This document shows positions 20,502-33,432 of a stretch of 64,000 nucleotides of DNA, in pieces (the stretch's first letter is position 1; every line of letters starts with the position of its first letter). The stretch is from Linderina pennispora (Eukaryota; Kickxellomycota; Kickxellomycetes; Kickxellales; Kickxellaceae): positions 1,288,109 to 1,352,108 of the forward strand of contig NW_024468252.1 in NCBI RefSeq assembly GCF_002104995.1. The letters run 5' to 3'. The notes beneath the pieces were generated by a model. It was not told where the DNA came from, ran no database searches, and saw only the letters and a list, made by a program, of their open reading frames with translations. The translations under genes were made by a program, and so were the position numbers.

Positions 20502-22714
20502 TCAATATTGGCAGCTTAGTCGGGATTCTGGCGACGCTCCACACCTGGCCAGCCACATCTGCAGTCTGGCCTTGTTAACCTCGAGCCAGATATCAGCAAC
20601 CGGCCGCTTGATCAGTCCCTTGCGCACTATATTCAGGTACGAGAAGAAGCTGCACACTGCGACCATTCCGTGCATGGCAGTGGTGGCAGATTGGCTTGTT
20701 GTCGTCGTCGTTGTCACCAAACCGCATTCCGGAACATATGCGGCCGCTTCTCCTTCTCCGACCCGCCGCTGCTCGATGATGCGACGCGGATCAGACATTG
20801 ACGCAGATGGAGAGCTGGCTGAGGGGCGGTTTACCGAGCACCCGCACAGATAGCAGCCCAGAGAAAGCACACGATTGAGCTTGACGCGCGGCGAGTATGA
20901 CTCGAGCACTAGCGTGTTCTCTTGCACGCCATGAAGTAGGCGCCGGTGCTTATTCCAGCCAGAAAGGGAAGGCATGCTGGTGGTAGAGTCTGCGGCGAGC
21001 GTTGGTTCGACATCTTCGCGCATGCTGCGCTGCATAAACGATGACTGCATCGCCTCCTTGTCCGATGATGCATTGACAAAGCCTAGAAACTCAGTCAGTC
21101 GCGTATCGGTGCGGGTAGTGTCAGTGCCAAAGTACAGTACACCGGCGATATGTGAATCGTTGGTGTATGAGACTGTTGCAGGTCGCAAAGCCCACGCTGT
21201 CAGACGAGTTGGATACGGACGGTGAAGTGCTGTTGCCGGTGGTCTGCCCAATGGATGCAGTGCTAATCGCACGCGCCGTGTTAGGCAGCGAGGGCGATTC
21301 AGCAAAAGCACTGTCCCGCAGAACTGGCAGATCTGGAACCGACACAAAGGACGAGACCTTGCGCTCAAACGCATGCAGTTCTGATCTCAGTCTTCTCAGC
21401 CTCGCCCTTTTCACGGTCGAGTGCCATGTTGGCACTCTCCAGGCTCTGCTTTCAGCGACTTGACCTGTGCGCGCTCCATCTCCATCAGCTGAAGCATTTC
21501 CTCCTGCTTCCTGGCCAGCCGCTCCAGCTCATCCCGGTGCTCGCGGCGCTCCTGCGCAACCAGATTTTGCGCTTCAAACTGAATATGTGAGCTCAAGCTC
21601 TGCCAGCTCACACTCCATCAGCGAGCACTTGGTTTCGGCAGCCGTGCGCAGCTCGTACTCGATCTTCAGCTTGTGCGCAGATACATCGATCTCGGCCTTT
21701 CAGATCTTTGATCTCGCGCTGGCTGGACTTCTGTAGATCATACAGCTGCTGCTGGATACTGTTAGCCTCGGCCATAGCGGCGTCACGCTGCTCTTGCGCC
21801 CGCAGCATCAGTGCTTCGTAGTAGACCGTCTGATCAGCACCCATCGCCGCTGGCTGCTTGCCGGATGGCAATCTTCCATGGCTACTGGCCAGTGGCGCGC
21901 CAGTGGCTGAGTTTGCCTCGCGTGCAGCAGCACAATCCGCCGCCACGCAGTGGTTCTGCCCAGGTTCCAAATCAGGAGAATCCCGCGATGCCACCACCTC
22001 GACAATGCTGGGGGCGACGCTGGGAGACGCTGAATCGGATAATTCGCCCTGGCCCTTTGCTCGCACACCTGCAACCCGCTTTGTGCTCAAATTCAGGACC
22101 GCTCCAGATGCTGGCCAGTCCTGCGACATGCGTGGCCTGGGTGCCTGCGGAGATAGCAGGTGGGCGGCTGCGGCTGCTGGAGTTACGGTGTTGGATGTGG
22201 ACCGCTGGAGCTTCATTGTCAGCTTACTGTTTATAGCCGGCGGCGGCGATTGGGACCGGGTCCGGCGTAATGTGTCCTCAACTGGCGCCACCCCAAACGA
22301 TTGCGGGCAGTAGCTAGATATTTTGAATGTCTTTCGCCGAGGCGGAGTCGCTGTTGTTGGTGTTATTGCCGCAGCAAATGTCGACGTTGACGGCGAAATT
22401 GGCGATATTGATGGGGCGTCGATGGATGCGCTGCGCTCAGGGTTGCTGTCTGTAGGCGTGGCCAAGTGGTCCTCGGCAGATTGAGGAACGACGATGCCCT
22501 GCCGCTTATTTGTAATGTCTGCTGTGTCGAGTTGCGTTGTCCACAGGGGTTCGAGTGTCGGGTGCTGTAGCATATTCGCCATCCGGTGGACTTGACTCGG
22601 CGATGTATTGAAGAGAAAGTGGTGCTGGAATTCAGGTGGCCCTGTGTCGTTGTCGATGTACTCCGAGATGAACACGGACAGCGTGCTTTTTGTGCTGATG
22701 CGTGGGGCTTTGCG
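20502..22714 (-). CDS. Sec2/Rabin-like Rab guanine-nucleotide exchange factor (start uncertain)
   Basis: Several frames join through about five one-base insertions. The N-terminal part (VFISEYIDNDTGPPEFQHHF) leads into long Ser/Pro-rich low-complexity sequence. A coiled coil follows at about 21450-21850 (EALMLRAQEQRDAAMAEAN, HRDELERLARKQEEMLQL), typical of the Sec2p GEF domain. The C-terminal module includes FFSYLNIVRKGLIKRP and EVNKARLQMWLARCG, matching the Rab3A-interacting/Rabin C-terminal region. Such proteins activate Sec4/Rab8 on secretory vesicles. No ATG exists in the open exon: its frame meets a stop upstream of 22714, where CTAAC and an AG acceptor occur. A candidate first exon lies at 23610-23678. 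Confidence 0.6.
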
Positions 22715-23609
22715 CTTTTTTGTTAGCGGCGGAAAAACGGACGAGCAAGTCTATTGCCAAGAAAAACAGTTTTAGTGGATGCAGGCTGGAGGGATGAGGA
22801 AGGCGAAGAGGAGGAAGAAACCACTTGTCCTTGGAACACGAGCAATCGAAAAAGAAACTTTTACGGCCGGTTGTGTGCTGTAGCTAATTCAGGGGGAGAA
22901 GAAATGAACAGGTTGTTCGCCCACACAACCCATGTCTGTATCGCTGTATATGGCAATTTTCGCTGCCATATTGGTGCTCATTTACCGCCTCATTTTCTGG
23001 CGGTTATTAGGGAGCGAGGGGAGGAGGCGCGTTGTGAGATATGCAAAAATGCATGGTGTGAGGGACAGGTTATTTTTTTTGAATTGCACTTTGTACTCCA
23101 CGCAGAGTGATGTGACAATAACAACACCGGCTTTCGTTCCAGCCAACCCTTGGAAAAAGTGCTCACAGAGAAAAAGCAACACAATATGCAAACTATTTGT
23201 AGCTGTGTAGAGGAGATGCAGAGGTGGGACACGAGGGAAGGAAAAAACAGCTTGCTTACTTTGTCTAGTCGAGCAGAAATTGAGGGAAAGGAGCAAGCGT
23301 ATTACAAAGGGAAACGATGACAAGAGACAAGAGACAAGAGACAAGAGACGAGAGCGAACAAGAAGCAGGAGAGGATGTGTGCGTGCAATACAAAACCAGA
23401 GTCCTCAAGGCATTGTGCATGGTAGAAATTGTTGCAAGACAACAGTGCTAATAATATTGCCTTTCTCCACACAACAAATCCGACACCTCCCTCGCGGGTG
23501 TCCCGGCTGAATAAAGCCTTACTGTAGTGTCTCAAAAGCGAGTGCGTGTTTTGTATTTGCAGCAAGGAACAGCCAGCATTTCATTATTGATTATGTCCTC
23601 CGTGCTTAC

Positions 23610-23678
23610 CGTTTTGCCAGCAAGATCAAGTGCAGGCTGATCTCCTCCAACAAATGGCGTCAGCAGAATGAAGGACAT
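23610..23678 (-). CDS. Candidate first exon of the Sec2/Rabin-like gene
   Basis: A 23-codon ATG-started segment (MSFILLTPFVGGDQPALDLA and on to GKT) ends at a GTAAGC donor at 23609. It is in phase with an acceptor at 22715 (CTAAC nearby), which would make an 895-base intron. That is long for this window, where the other introns are 80-440 bases. It may belong to this gene with further exons between, or be a chance frame. RNA evidence is needed. Confidence 0.3.
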
Positions 23679-24424
23679 GTATTATGTGGAATATACAGAT
23701 GAAATGAAGAAGAGAAGAGGCCGGAAACCCCAAGGAATAGAAGGCGAAGAGGAGCGGTTTTTATGGCCCGGGATATTGCCAAAACGCCATCAGGGGGAGG
23801 CAAAAGGAATAATTTAGAAACGGTGACAGGTTTAGCAGGCTGGGCAAATGGGCCGAAAGGGTGCTTCCCAGATATTTTATCATTCCAACCTCGAGCGCAG
23901 CTGCCGAGTGCAGTAAATATAACATCAAAGAGGCTTGGGATGTAGGGCGGACCCAGAGCTGTCAGAGGATGGACCAGAAACCGTGGCCGAAAAAGTTTGG
24001 GGGAGGAGTGCTAGTTTATTTTTGCCAAAACCGTTTAGCGAAACCAGGTTTTCTCTGCCACATGTCGTCACCCCATGTTTGTAAACGACAACGTGCTGTT
24101 GTCCAACACACCCAGGCATTATTTTGGCTCAGGACATTCAGAGGCCTAGCGCACGCACCTGTGCTAGGAAGGCGAGACTAGACATCAGAGTATTTCTCCT
24201 ATGGGGCTGTGATCGTCCTGGCCTGCTGGATTCCTACTGCCATATCCGGAAGAACGGTTACCACTGAACAAGCCAGCAAGCGACAAGCCAAAACGTTGTT
24301 CATTCACTATTGCCTCAGCTACTCCCCGCTGCCCCTCCAGCAAAGAAACGATACGGAAAGGATGCGTCAGCCATTATTCATTGAAACCACCAGCAACAAA
24401 AACAACAACAAAAATGCAGCAGTC
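23679..24424. other. Intergenic stretch, no gene seen
   Basis: About 750 bases between the presumed start of the Rab GEF gene and the end of the Pol III subunit gene, both on the minus strand. No recognisable coding frame, repeat or RNA gene. Confidence 0.35.
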
Positions 24425-27400
24425 CTAAATATCCTCCATCACCAGTCGTGGCAGAATATTCATCGACTGCAGCTCCTGGAACAGTAGCTTGCACGCATAC
24501 GGGATTTTGATCGGAGTCATGGTCTTGCTTGATCTGCACACCTGGCACCACCCCTTATAGCCGATGTAGCCGCACTTTTCGCACACATGCACCTCAAACA
24601 CATCCGACGAGATCATCAGCCGCTCCAGCAGCAGCATCGACGCGCCGTACCCGATCAGGCAATCCTTCTCCATCTCTCCCAGACGCAGACCACCGTCGCG
24701 CGAGCGTCCCTCGGTGGGCTGGCGTGTCAGCACGGCACGCGGCCCGCGCGCACGCGCATGCATTTTGTCGGCAACCATGTGCTTCAGGCGCTGGTAGTAC
24801 GTGGCGCCATTGAAGATGTAGGCGCCAACAGGCTCGCCGGTAATGCCCGACGTGACGTAGTCCTTGCCAGTATAGCTATAGCCGTTCTCCATCAGAATCC
24901 GGCACATGTCCTCCATCTTGCTGCCGCCAAAGCACGTACCGTACTGCAGCTCGCCCTTGATTGCGCCAGCCTTACTAGCCACAAACTCCATCAGCTTGCC
25001 GACAGTCATTCGCGACGGGAAACCGTGCGGGTTCATGATGATGTCCGGGAACACACCGCGGTCCGTGAACGGCATGTCCTCCTGCTGCACAATGATGCCA
25101 CACACGCCCTTCTGGCCATGTCGAGACGAAAACTTGTCGCCAAGCTCGGGCCGGCGCGTCTGCCGCAGCAGGAACTTGATCAGCGTCTGGTCGGTCTCCG
25201 AGGTCGTAATCATGACCTTGTCAACGTATCCGTGGTCAGGGTACTTGAACGTGGCTGGTGTTGGGCGATATTCGACGGTAGCACCGCCCACTCCAGCATT
25301 GATGTCGTTGCCGCCATCGACCTGGCGACTGCTTGTGGAGGTACATCTGGACCGGTCTCAAGACGAGTGCCCGGCGGGGCCATGCCGTCAGTGTCGATGT
25401 GCGCGTAGCGCTCGGGGATCGTGCCGTCAGGTCATCATGGGCGGACCAACAACGCGGTCAAAGGTGCCGTTGGCGTACTTGCGCACCATGGCCGTGTACT
25501 TGCGCATAACCTGGCAGCGCCCAAACCCACGATCGAGGGACGACTTGTTGATAACCAGGGCATCCTCAATATCGTATCCGGAATACGACATGACAAACAC
25601 CGAGCCGTTCTGGCCGGCAGGCAGCTTGTCGTAATTGATAAGCTCGATGGTCTTGGTCTTGACCATGGGCTGCTGCGGATACACCATCAGATACAGCAGA
25701 GTATCGATGCGGTTGAGCTGGTTGTAGGCAATAGCACCAATTGCCTGCTTACCCATAGCGGACTGGTACGTATTACGCGGCGACTGGTTGTGGTGCGGAT
25801 ACGGAATCAGCCCAGCCACAGCGCCCAGCAGCGTGAACGGCTCAATCTCGCAGTGGGTTGTATACAGCTTCAGATCCTTCTCATAGATGGCGATGTTACA
25901 GTCATTCTCCTCGTTGACATCGAGATACTCCACCAGGCCCAGCCGCAAAAAGTCGTCAAACTCGAGCTTGCCCGCCATCAGATCCTGGATGTGGTGGTCC
26001 TTGACGCGGCTCTTGCCGTTCTCGACGATAATCAGAGGGCGGCAGATGCGCCCGTTATCGGCCGAAATGTTGACGGTGTTGCGGTGGTCATCGATATAAA
26101 TGCTGACAAATGCCGGGATGCGACCGCTGCGGCGCACCATGCGGAACTGACGCACAAACCGGAGTGCTGATCTGGTCACGCCAAGAATCAGACCGTTGAG
26201 GAACACAACATGCGTTCCAGGCGTGTGCAGCTCGGCACCAGTCATCAGCGCAGCGTCCTCGACACCCAGAGCAAAGGCCACGCGGCGGATGGGCTCCTCC
26301 TCGTCATCGGTAGTGATATGCGTCATTAATGCCAGGTTTTTCACCAGACCACACAGCTCTCCTTCAGGAGTATCGGCCGGGCACAGCATCCCCCACTGCG
26401 ATGGCTGCAGCGCACGAGGGCCAGACACCTTGCGCGTCTTCTCAAACTGACTGCTGATACGGGTCATCATGCCCAGCGCCGAAATGTACGACAGACGCGA
26501 CAGAATGTGGGTGACACCGGCACGCTCCATCTTGAAACGCTTCAGCGACCAGTTTCCTGTACTGATGGCGCGAGTCAGGCCCTGTGTGATCAGATCGCCG
26601 TGGCACATTAGCTGGTTATACACATCAAAGGCCTGCGCCAGGTTGGGCTTCTTCAGGACCTTGTCCACGTTGAGCTTCAGGTCGTAGTTGAACCGCTTGA
26701 ACAGATCCTCAAACAGCAGCGACAGCAGCTGGCCGGCAAGCTCAAGACGCTTGTTTCCAAGGTAGTCCAGGTCGTCAGTCATGTTGTCGTTGTTGACTGC
26801 CTGCAGCACACGCCGCGCCATCATGGCCACGTACACGCACTTGGCGCGGAAGTCGCTGCCATTGACAGGCACATGGGCCAGCACCACGTTGGCCAGCACC
26901 TCCAGCGCCTCCTCGTAGCCAGGCCGGCGAGCCATGCCTGGGCGGCGAGTCACCTTAGTCTTGGATCCGATCCAGTCCAGCGCCGCCCGCTGCGTGAACA
27001 GCTTCGATGCCGAGCCCTCCTCGAGTGTTGGGGACAGCATGTCCAGGAACAGCGGGTCGTTTCCAGCTACCAGCTGTGCGATCTCCTTGTCCGCTGTCAT
27101 GCCCATTGCACGCATCGCCACCACCAGCGGCACGTCGTCGCTGATCGAGTTGTGCTTCAGGTAAAGGGCACCCTTCTTGTACACAACATATGTCTTTGAT
27201 TTGCGCTCATGCGTGCTGGACGTCACATTGGCCGCCATGAACCCCTTGTTGTCGACCTGGATGATGATACGGTTCTTGGACATCTGCTCCTGCACCAGAA
27301 TGACTTTTTCCTGTTCCACGCACAATAAAGTAGCCGCCGGGGTCTAGGGGGCACTCCTGCATCCGAGCCATCTCGGCGTCGTTGCGGCCAGTCAGCACAC

Positions 27401-27907
27401 AGCGCGCCGACCGCAGCATGATTGGCATACGTCCAATCACCACACCCTTGCGGATTACGCGCGACCGCCCACGCGTGTACTCAATGTCCACCGCAATCGG
27501 GGCAGCGTACGTCATGTCACGCAGCCGACACTCGTGTGGCGTAATCGACCGGTTTGGCTGCATCGGCATCGGTCCGCTCGGGCATACCCACGCGGATTCC
27601 AGTGTATTTCAAGTAGAACGACGGATCCACGTCCGACGTCACCACCTCGTTGGCTTTCACAATCTTCTTCAGGTCAACGTCGATGAAATAGTTGAACGAG
27701 TCAATGTGCTGTTTGACCAGTCCTTTGACGCGCAGGAAATGCCGGCAGCAGCTGCCACTTGTCCTCGGCCGTCGGGATCGGGTCAGTCAGCCCCTTCTTG
27801 GCCTGCGACGGACCCGCCCCCAGAAGCACCGCCGCGTCGTCCTCGCTGCCGTTCTGGAACCGCTGGTGCTGGAGAACCCCTGAATTGGTGAGCCGATCGA
27901 CCTGCAT
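24425..27907 (-). CDS. RET1: RNA polymerase III second-largest subunit (RPC2/Ret1)
   Basis: The ATG at 27907 ([10 protein letters not shown]) opens a frame with six one-base insertions (near 27737, 27565, 27318, 25432, 25352 and 25320), all the same direction; corrected length is 1158 residues. Diagnostic blocks: [97 protein letters not shown], and the C-terminal zinc ribbon [16 protein letters not shown]. The C-terminus ([20 protein letters not shown]) is the Pol III form rather than Pol I or II. The subunit forms half of the active centre transcribing tRNA and 5S genes in the nucleus. No intron is needed. Confidence 0.95.
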
Positions 27908-28895
27908 TGGAATAAAAAAACAATGCTAATAAAAAAAACTGGTGGTCAGCAGAGGTGGGGCTTGCGGGCAGGGTTTGCTGAGAGCGGCTTGGTCTGCCAG
28001 CGGCAGTTAGAATTTTTTCCTGAGGAGCTGATTGAATCACTTGATCTAATCATAGGAAGGCGCGGGTCTGGCCATCTGGGAAGGAGCGTCATCACGGACA
28101 CTGCATGTCATGCCAGCCACATATGTGCTGGCGCTGCCAGGTCTTGGAGAGGCCACAGACTCTCGTGATATTGCCAAGGGCAAGTCGGCCTGATCTCTAA
28201 ACCAGGGCATCTGCCTGGTCGCTGATGCTGGCACATATGGCACCTTACATAATCTCTGGCCAGCCCCAGGGCGGATGCGGTTTGACAGGTAATGGTGCTT
28301 GTGAACCTCGCAACGATTGCCTTTTGTGCGAGAAAAATCCGCATTCTGCTGTAGTTGATTCTCTGAAAGCGGGCCACAAAGTGTTGCGGTACGCAATTCG
28401 GTGTTCGCTACTTTTCCGCAAGAGATGCTCTCTCTTTCTCGACTCTAGGGTTTTCTCGAATTTTTGTACTTTACGTGGCTAGCGCTCGCTGCCAGCTTGC
28501 AAGAGTAATCTCGGTGGTGCCTGGGCCATTTGACCAGCAACATCTACGTTTATTTTCTGGGCCTTATATTGTCCTTTTTCGCATATCGGTCGTGCAGTCA
28601 TTCGCTACTGCGAGCAGTTCGCTCAGGTCGCTTTTTGTCACGCCTTTTTTTGATGACCAAGAGCCTGGATTCTGTGGTGAGGCAGCTTAATAATATACAA
28701 GGTAGGGGGCGAGATGTGCATAATTTCCGATCCTTTTGAGTGGAGGCGCATGTGGGGAAGAAGCGTCGCCAGGGAGGCATATTCCAGGAAAGCGCATGAG
28801 GAGCAGGGAGCAGGTTAAATTCTGCCTATCCATATGGAGTTGTTTGCAGTAAAAGGGCGCAGATTTGGACACCTTGAAGATCACCCTGCGGCAGA
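27908..28895. promoter_or_regulatory. Divergent intergenic region between RET1 and a membrane-protein gene
   Basis: About 990 bases between divergent genes. No coding frame with recognisable content and no tRNA-like A/B box pair was found. Confidence 0.35.
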
Positions 28896-31185
28896 ATGAG
28901 AGTTGCACCAAACGCCCTGTTCTAGAGCGCATGCAGAGGGTGTGGAAAATAGCACACCTCTCAGAAGCAGCGTATATGAACCAACGCAGCGTGGCCCGCA
29001 CACGGGAAGTGTGCAGTTTAACCTACAACGTAACTACAATACCGACTACACCTACGACTCGCAGGCCACTTTGCTAACCACCGGTAATCATAATGCTCTA
29101 TTTTCCTCTGGGCGACGTGCATATTAGAGGCAAGCGATACGCTCGAGTAGACAGCGACTCAAGCGTCACCCACTCGGTAGATCCACAGCTTGACACCAAC
29201 CAGTCTGGAATGGGGCGGAGGCGGAGGGCTCAAAGCCATGTCCCTCTGGTGGCGAAACAAGCAGCGATGTAATGGCCAGAGACGACCCGACCAGCGACAG
29301 CTGCGTCACTTCTAGTGACTCCAGCAGCACTCTGAACCGCATCAATCACAATGCCACTGGCTTGGCCCAGCGGGCTACATCAGCAGCCGACAAGCAGAAC
29401 TCGGTGCCGACTGCCAGACTCGTATACACCAATTCCAAGATCGTAAAGTACGACTCTGAGGCCGAGGCAGAGATAGAGCGGGAGCTGCAGGCGGCAGTGG
29501 ACATGGTGATTGAAGGCAGCCCGCTTCAGGCCGAGGCACCAACAAGCTCTGCCCTGGTCGACGACAAAACTGTGATCTCGCCAAAGAAAAGCGCCTTCTC
29601 GCCTACCATGAGCCGCGTGTCCGAGCGCGACGATATCCAACTGCACCCATCAAATCCCTTCAGCCCTGTGCATCTGGCGGCTACCACGCTGTGCAGGAAA
29701 TTTTCACTGAAGCGCACAGCGTCAGCGGAGGGGTCGACAAAGAAGTCCGGGGCCGACTCATCGACGCTGCTCGACAAGCGGTCAAAGTGCACAATGTGCG
29801 AGCCATACGACTGGGAAAACTCACACCCATTCATCAAGCGCTTCCAACCGGTCATCCGCTGGCTGCAGGAGCGCCCGCTCATCACATGCTGCATCACTGT
29901 CGGGCTGCTTGTTGTCCTGCTGATTGCTATTATCGTGATTCTGGTCGTTGGCGTGTTCCCGAACATGATGCGTGCGATCGTGCAGGACGTGTCGTTCAGA
30001 GTTACCAATCTTCATGCAGTGCCGCCTCCCGAGTACTTGATAGCGATTGGCGCTACGATAAATGACGGTACCGATGGCAGCAAGCGCGATTTGGTTGGAA
30101 GCAGCGGGGTTAACCCACATGCCCGCATGGCCGGAGAGCCAGATACGCCAGCCAGCGACAGCCTGGTGGGATCGAGTGTGCTCAGCATCCCAGTGTCACA
30201 GACATCGTCGATAGTTGCACTGGCCATACCATGGAGCACTGCGGCTACCCAGATGCCAGCACTTGCACACTCCAACTATGCGTTCCAGGCATCCTCCGCA
30301 GCTATCGTGTCGTCGTCGCCACCGCCTAACCAAGTCTTGTCATCAGCCGTTGTTCTGCCACAGGTATCACACCACGGTAGGCACAACCGAGCAGATCATG
30401 AGCCAACTATGGAGCCACAGCCTAAAGCCAAGCCAAGGCGCGGTGCCCTGCTGCTCCATCGTCGCGATGAGGTAGAACCGAGCAACGCTGGCAAGACTGT
30501 CGATGTAGTGATCCCAGTCACATTCACCCACACGGGTACATCGACTGTGCATCTGTCTCTGCCACACAGCACGCTGATGCCCAGGCAAACGGCTGCGGCC
30601 ATGGAAGCTACCAACCGGGCGCTGGCCTCAGGTGAAAAGTACACAATTCAGATGTCCGGTAACATGACATCAGATGCGCCGGTTGGAGTGACGATGGAGT
30701 TCACTGAGCCGCTGCAAATGTTTTGGCGCGATGTCGAGATTGGCGTGGTGAACAAGCCTGAGAGCATACATTTGCCGGGCAAGGGGGAGACCAGGTGGAG
30801 CTGGCCGCCAGTCGAGGTCACTATCCCGAACGCTGACCTAGGCACGGGCGAGCGCAAGGCAGTGATTCCTTCGCCGGAAGAGCAGCCAGGCAGCAAGCGG
30901 ACACCGTTTGTCATTACCGATAAGGACATGGTCCTGGGCGGGCTGGGCAGCCGGATGAGGAAGCGGGCGACATCCGATGGCAGCGTCGACAGCAGTCTAG
31001 CCGACTGGTTCGATACGGTGAAGGAGCTCCGGTCGTTTACCATGCAGTGGCGGTCAACCGTCAGAGTGTCTGCACTTGGCCTGCACACCAGCAACGTCAG
31101 GTTTGAGAAGACAGTCCATGTCGTGTGCAACAGCGCAAACCAGTGCTCGCTGAACGGCCCAGCGCTGTCGAAGCAGGCTGTCTGA
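28896..31185 (+). CDS. Single-pass membrane protein with large extracytosolic domain (LEA/Tag1-like topology)
   Basis: From the ATG at 28896 (MRVAPNA) four one-base insertions (near 28917, 29107, 29213 and 29274) link the N-terminal pieces (STPLRSSVYEPTQRG, NLQRNYNTDYTYDSQ, GGGGGLKAMSLWWRNKQR) to the long open frame from 29272. Corrected length is about 761 residues. A cytosolic Ser-rich part of about 320 residues precedes one strong membrane helix (LITCCITVGLLVVLLIAIIV) at about codon 330. The remaining 430 residues begin DVSFRVTNLHAV and end in a domain rich in beta-type sequence (VDVVIPVTFTHTGTSTVHLS). Fungal Tag1 and related LEA_2-type vacuolar proteins share this plan, but no diagnostic motif is seen. 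The start codon is tentative. Confidence 0.55.
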
Positions 31186-31365
31186 GGCAGGGCTCCAGCT
31201 CGAGATCAAGCCAGATTAGATTCCCGTATATTTTTTCCCTCAATTTCTAAAATGTTTTTCCACCCCTTAGCTTGTCACTGGCCCAGCCTCTTCTCTACAA
31301 GCCGTCCCTTTGTTTATTCTACTCACCATTCCTACATTGCACAGTTCTGCTACGACATACGCACC

Positions 31366-32078
31366 ATGCCCAGATATAACAATGATAGCGCTGAGAGGGG
31401 AGACACAGGATCGCGGCCGTATACAAAACAGCGCAAGCAGCTGACGAACAAGCTGACTGAGCGCAAGCTGCCGACCAGCGTATCGGCGTGCAAGAAACAG
31501 CTGCGTGATATTACACGTCTTGCACAGCGCGCAACCCTGCCGTCGACGAAGAAAGTAGAGCTTGGAGCGGCGGATCAAGGCGCTGAACGTGCACATGGAG
31601 CAGATGACGAATGCCGAGGTAAACAAAAAGAATGCGAAGCGGTACCACCACGTCAAATTCTTTGAGCGCAAGAAGGTGATGCGCAAGCTGGCCAAGGCAG
31701 AGAAGCAGGGGGACGAGGATGCTGTGGAGGAACTGATGATCAGCTTGAATTACACGACATACTACCCGGATGAGCAAAAGTACATTTCGTTGTACCCAAC
31801 CGACCCATCGAAAGACGCCCGAGGAGGCGAAGCAGCAGCAGGCCAAGATCCGCGAGCTGATCGCGGTGGCCATGGAGAACGGCGATCTGCCAAAGGACCC
31901 GAGAAGGGTCAAGGCTGAGGACCGCAAGACGATTCGCCGCGCTAACCGGTCGCTTCTGCGCAGCGTGTCGTTGGCTAGTGGCCAGGAGGCTGCCGAGTCT
32001 GGATCTGAAGCCAGCGGCGATGAGACAGGGGAGGACGTGGACCCACAGAACATAGAAGAGGATGAGTTCTTTGCGTAG
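31366..32078 (+). CDS. EFG1: rRNA-processing protein EFG1
   Basis: The ATG at 31366 starts MPRYNNDSAERGD. Two one-base insertions (near 31564 and 31820) split a single protein of 236 residues. It is strongly basic and helical: KQRKQLTNKLTERKLPTSVS, ERRIKALNVHMEQM, KRYHHVKFFERKKVMRKLAK, LNYTTYYPDEQKYISLYP and KIRELIAVAMENGDLP, with an acidic tail (EDVDPQNIEEDEFFA). The block FFERKKVMRKL followed by NYTxYYPxxxKYISLYP is the EFG1 family signature. EFG1 acts in the nucleolus in 18S rRNA maturation and cell-cycle progression. Its 3' end lies only 40 bases from the convergent receptor gene. Confidence 0.85.
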
Positions 32079-32118
32079 AGACAAATTAGCATTGAAAAAT
32101 GAATATAGCACAAGAGTC

Positions 32119-33432
32119 TTACATACGTGATAGCAAACTGTCGGCATCCGTCTGGCTGATAGAATTCCGGTGGAGCAGCGTGCTTGAGCTGCTGTCTACA
32201 GCGGTCGAATGTGCGTAGACTGCAGACTCCTCGTCGCTGGGCTCTGGGAAAGACAAATGGTAGCTGGACTCGTGGGTATCCATAGGTGTGCAGTGTCTGG
32301 AGCGTTCACGCTCTGGTTGTGCGATGAATCAGAGTCGATGGTCTGGTTAGGACCGACCCTAGCATCATTGCGACGGGCCAGGCGCGGGAACCTGGTGGCC
32401 AGTGCCTTGGCTACTTCCCTGATGAACGCGGGCAACCGAGGGATCGCTGACAAAGACCACAAAGTTGGCAAACACGATAGTCGCCTGCGAGAACCACGCC
32501 ATCTGCTGCATCGTGACAAACTTTGAGATGTCGCTCTTGAATGTCATGGTGAGGTGGTACTGGATGTGGTAGTACGCGATGTTGAAGCAGAACCATGCCA
32601 GCGGTGCAATTGGGTACAGGGCGAATGCGGATGGCGGCGTTGTACACATTGCGGGCAGCCTTGAGCCGCTGCTCCTCGTGGCGCATCTTGGCGCGGCCCT
32701 TTCCATCGTCCCTGCCGTTCGACAGGAGCGCCTGGCTCTCGGCCGAAATCTTGCTCAGCGTCTTGCTGATTTCACTCTGCTTCCTCAAGAGCAGCAGAAC
32801 GACGCGAGTAACGGTAACAAGGTTGTATAAGAGGCAGAGTCCTGGGAGGAGCAAGTAGGCGCACACCACAAACACAGTGAAGCTTTTAGTCCCGGGCTGG
32901 TAGGGCTCAAAGGCCGAGCAGTATCCCCCGCTTCCCGCGATGCCTGTTAGAGTTGCAAACTGAATGAGGGCGGCCATGACTGGGACTGCAAAGTAGAGAA
33001 TCTCCAAGTACCTGCTCGGGATCTTCAGCTTGGGCCGCAAAAACATGATGTGTCAGGTTGGCCGCAATACACGTGGACGTGTAGATGCTCGTGTATGTGA
33101 TGAACCCGTTGAAGAAGTAGAACACGCGGCAGCCGGTGTTATTTCCCCTCACCAGGTCCTTTATTTGCACGAAGCCGAGGACGCTGTCCATTAGAGAGAT
33201 AAAGAAGATCAGGCGGAGCGAGGTGCGGTTGGACCAGTGAGCGACGCCAGAAGAAAACAGCAATCAGGAATAGAACCATGGCTCCAGCAAGACTGCCAGC
33301 AAGGCTGAATGCCATGACCGTGATTTTGATTTTGCTGTTGAGAATCGCAAAGGCTGCGCCGACGGTTTGCTGCGGGTTTTCTGGCCCAACGGCAAGGGCG
33401 CGTGCAACAAGCGCTTTGATGTGCTCCGACAT
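32119..33432 (-). CDS. Seven-helix receptor-like membrane protein (GPCR-type)
   Basis: From the ATG at 33432 (MSEHIKALVARALAV) about six one-base insertions interrupt a frame of about 435 residues. Hydrophobic helices in order: ITVMAFSLAGSLAGAMVLF, LRLIFFISLMDSVLGF, VFYFFNGFITYTSIYTSTC, YLEILYFAVPVMAALIQFA, FTVFVVCAYLLLPGLCLLY, LYPIAPLAWFCFNIAYY and WFSQATIVFANFVVFVSD. A long charged cytosolic loop lies between helices 5 and 6 and a Ser-rich acidic tail (EPSDEESAVYAHSTAVDS) follows helix 7, ending at 32119. The layout fits fungal cAMP-receptor-like or nutrient-sensing GPCRs; the ligand is unknown. A TATATATA lies at about 33587-33594, upstream of the start. Confidence 0.65.

Noticed and set aside
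22932-23210. Plus-strand 92-codon ORF starting with a membrane-like segment
   Set aside because: No homologue recognised, ends in low-quality sequence and lies in the putative intron of the Rab GEF gene; kept only as a remark.
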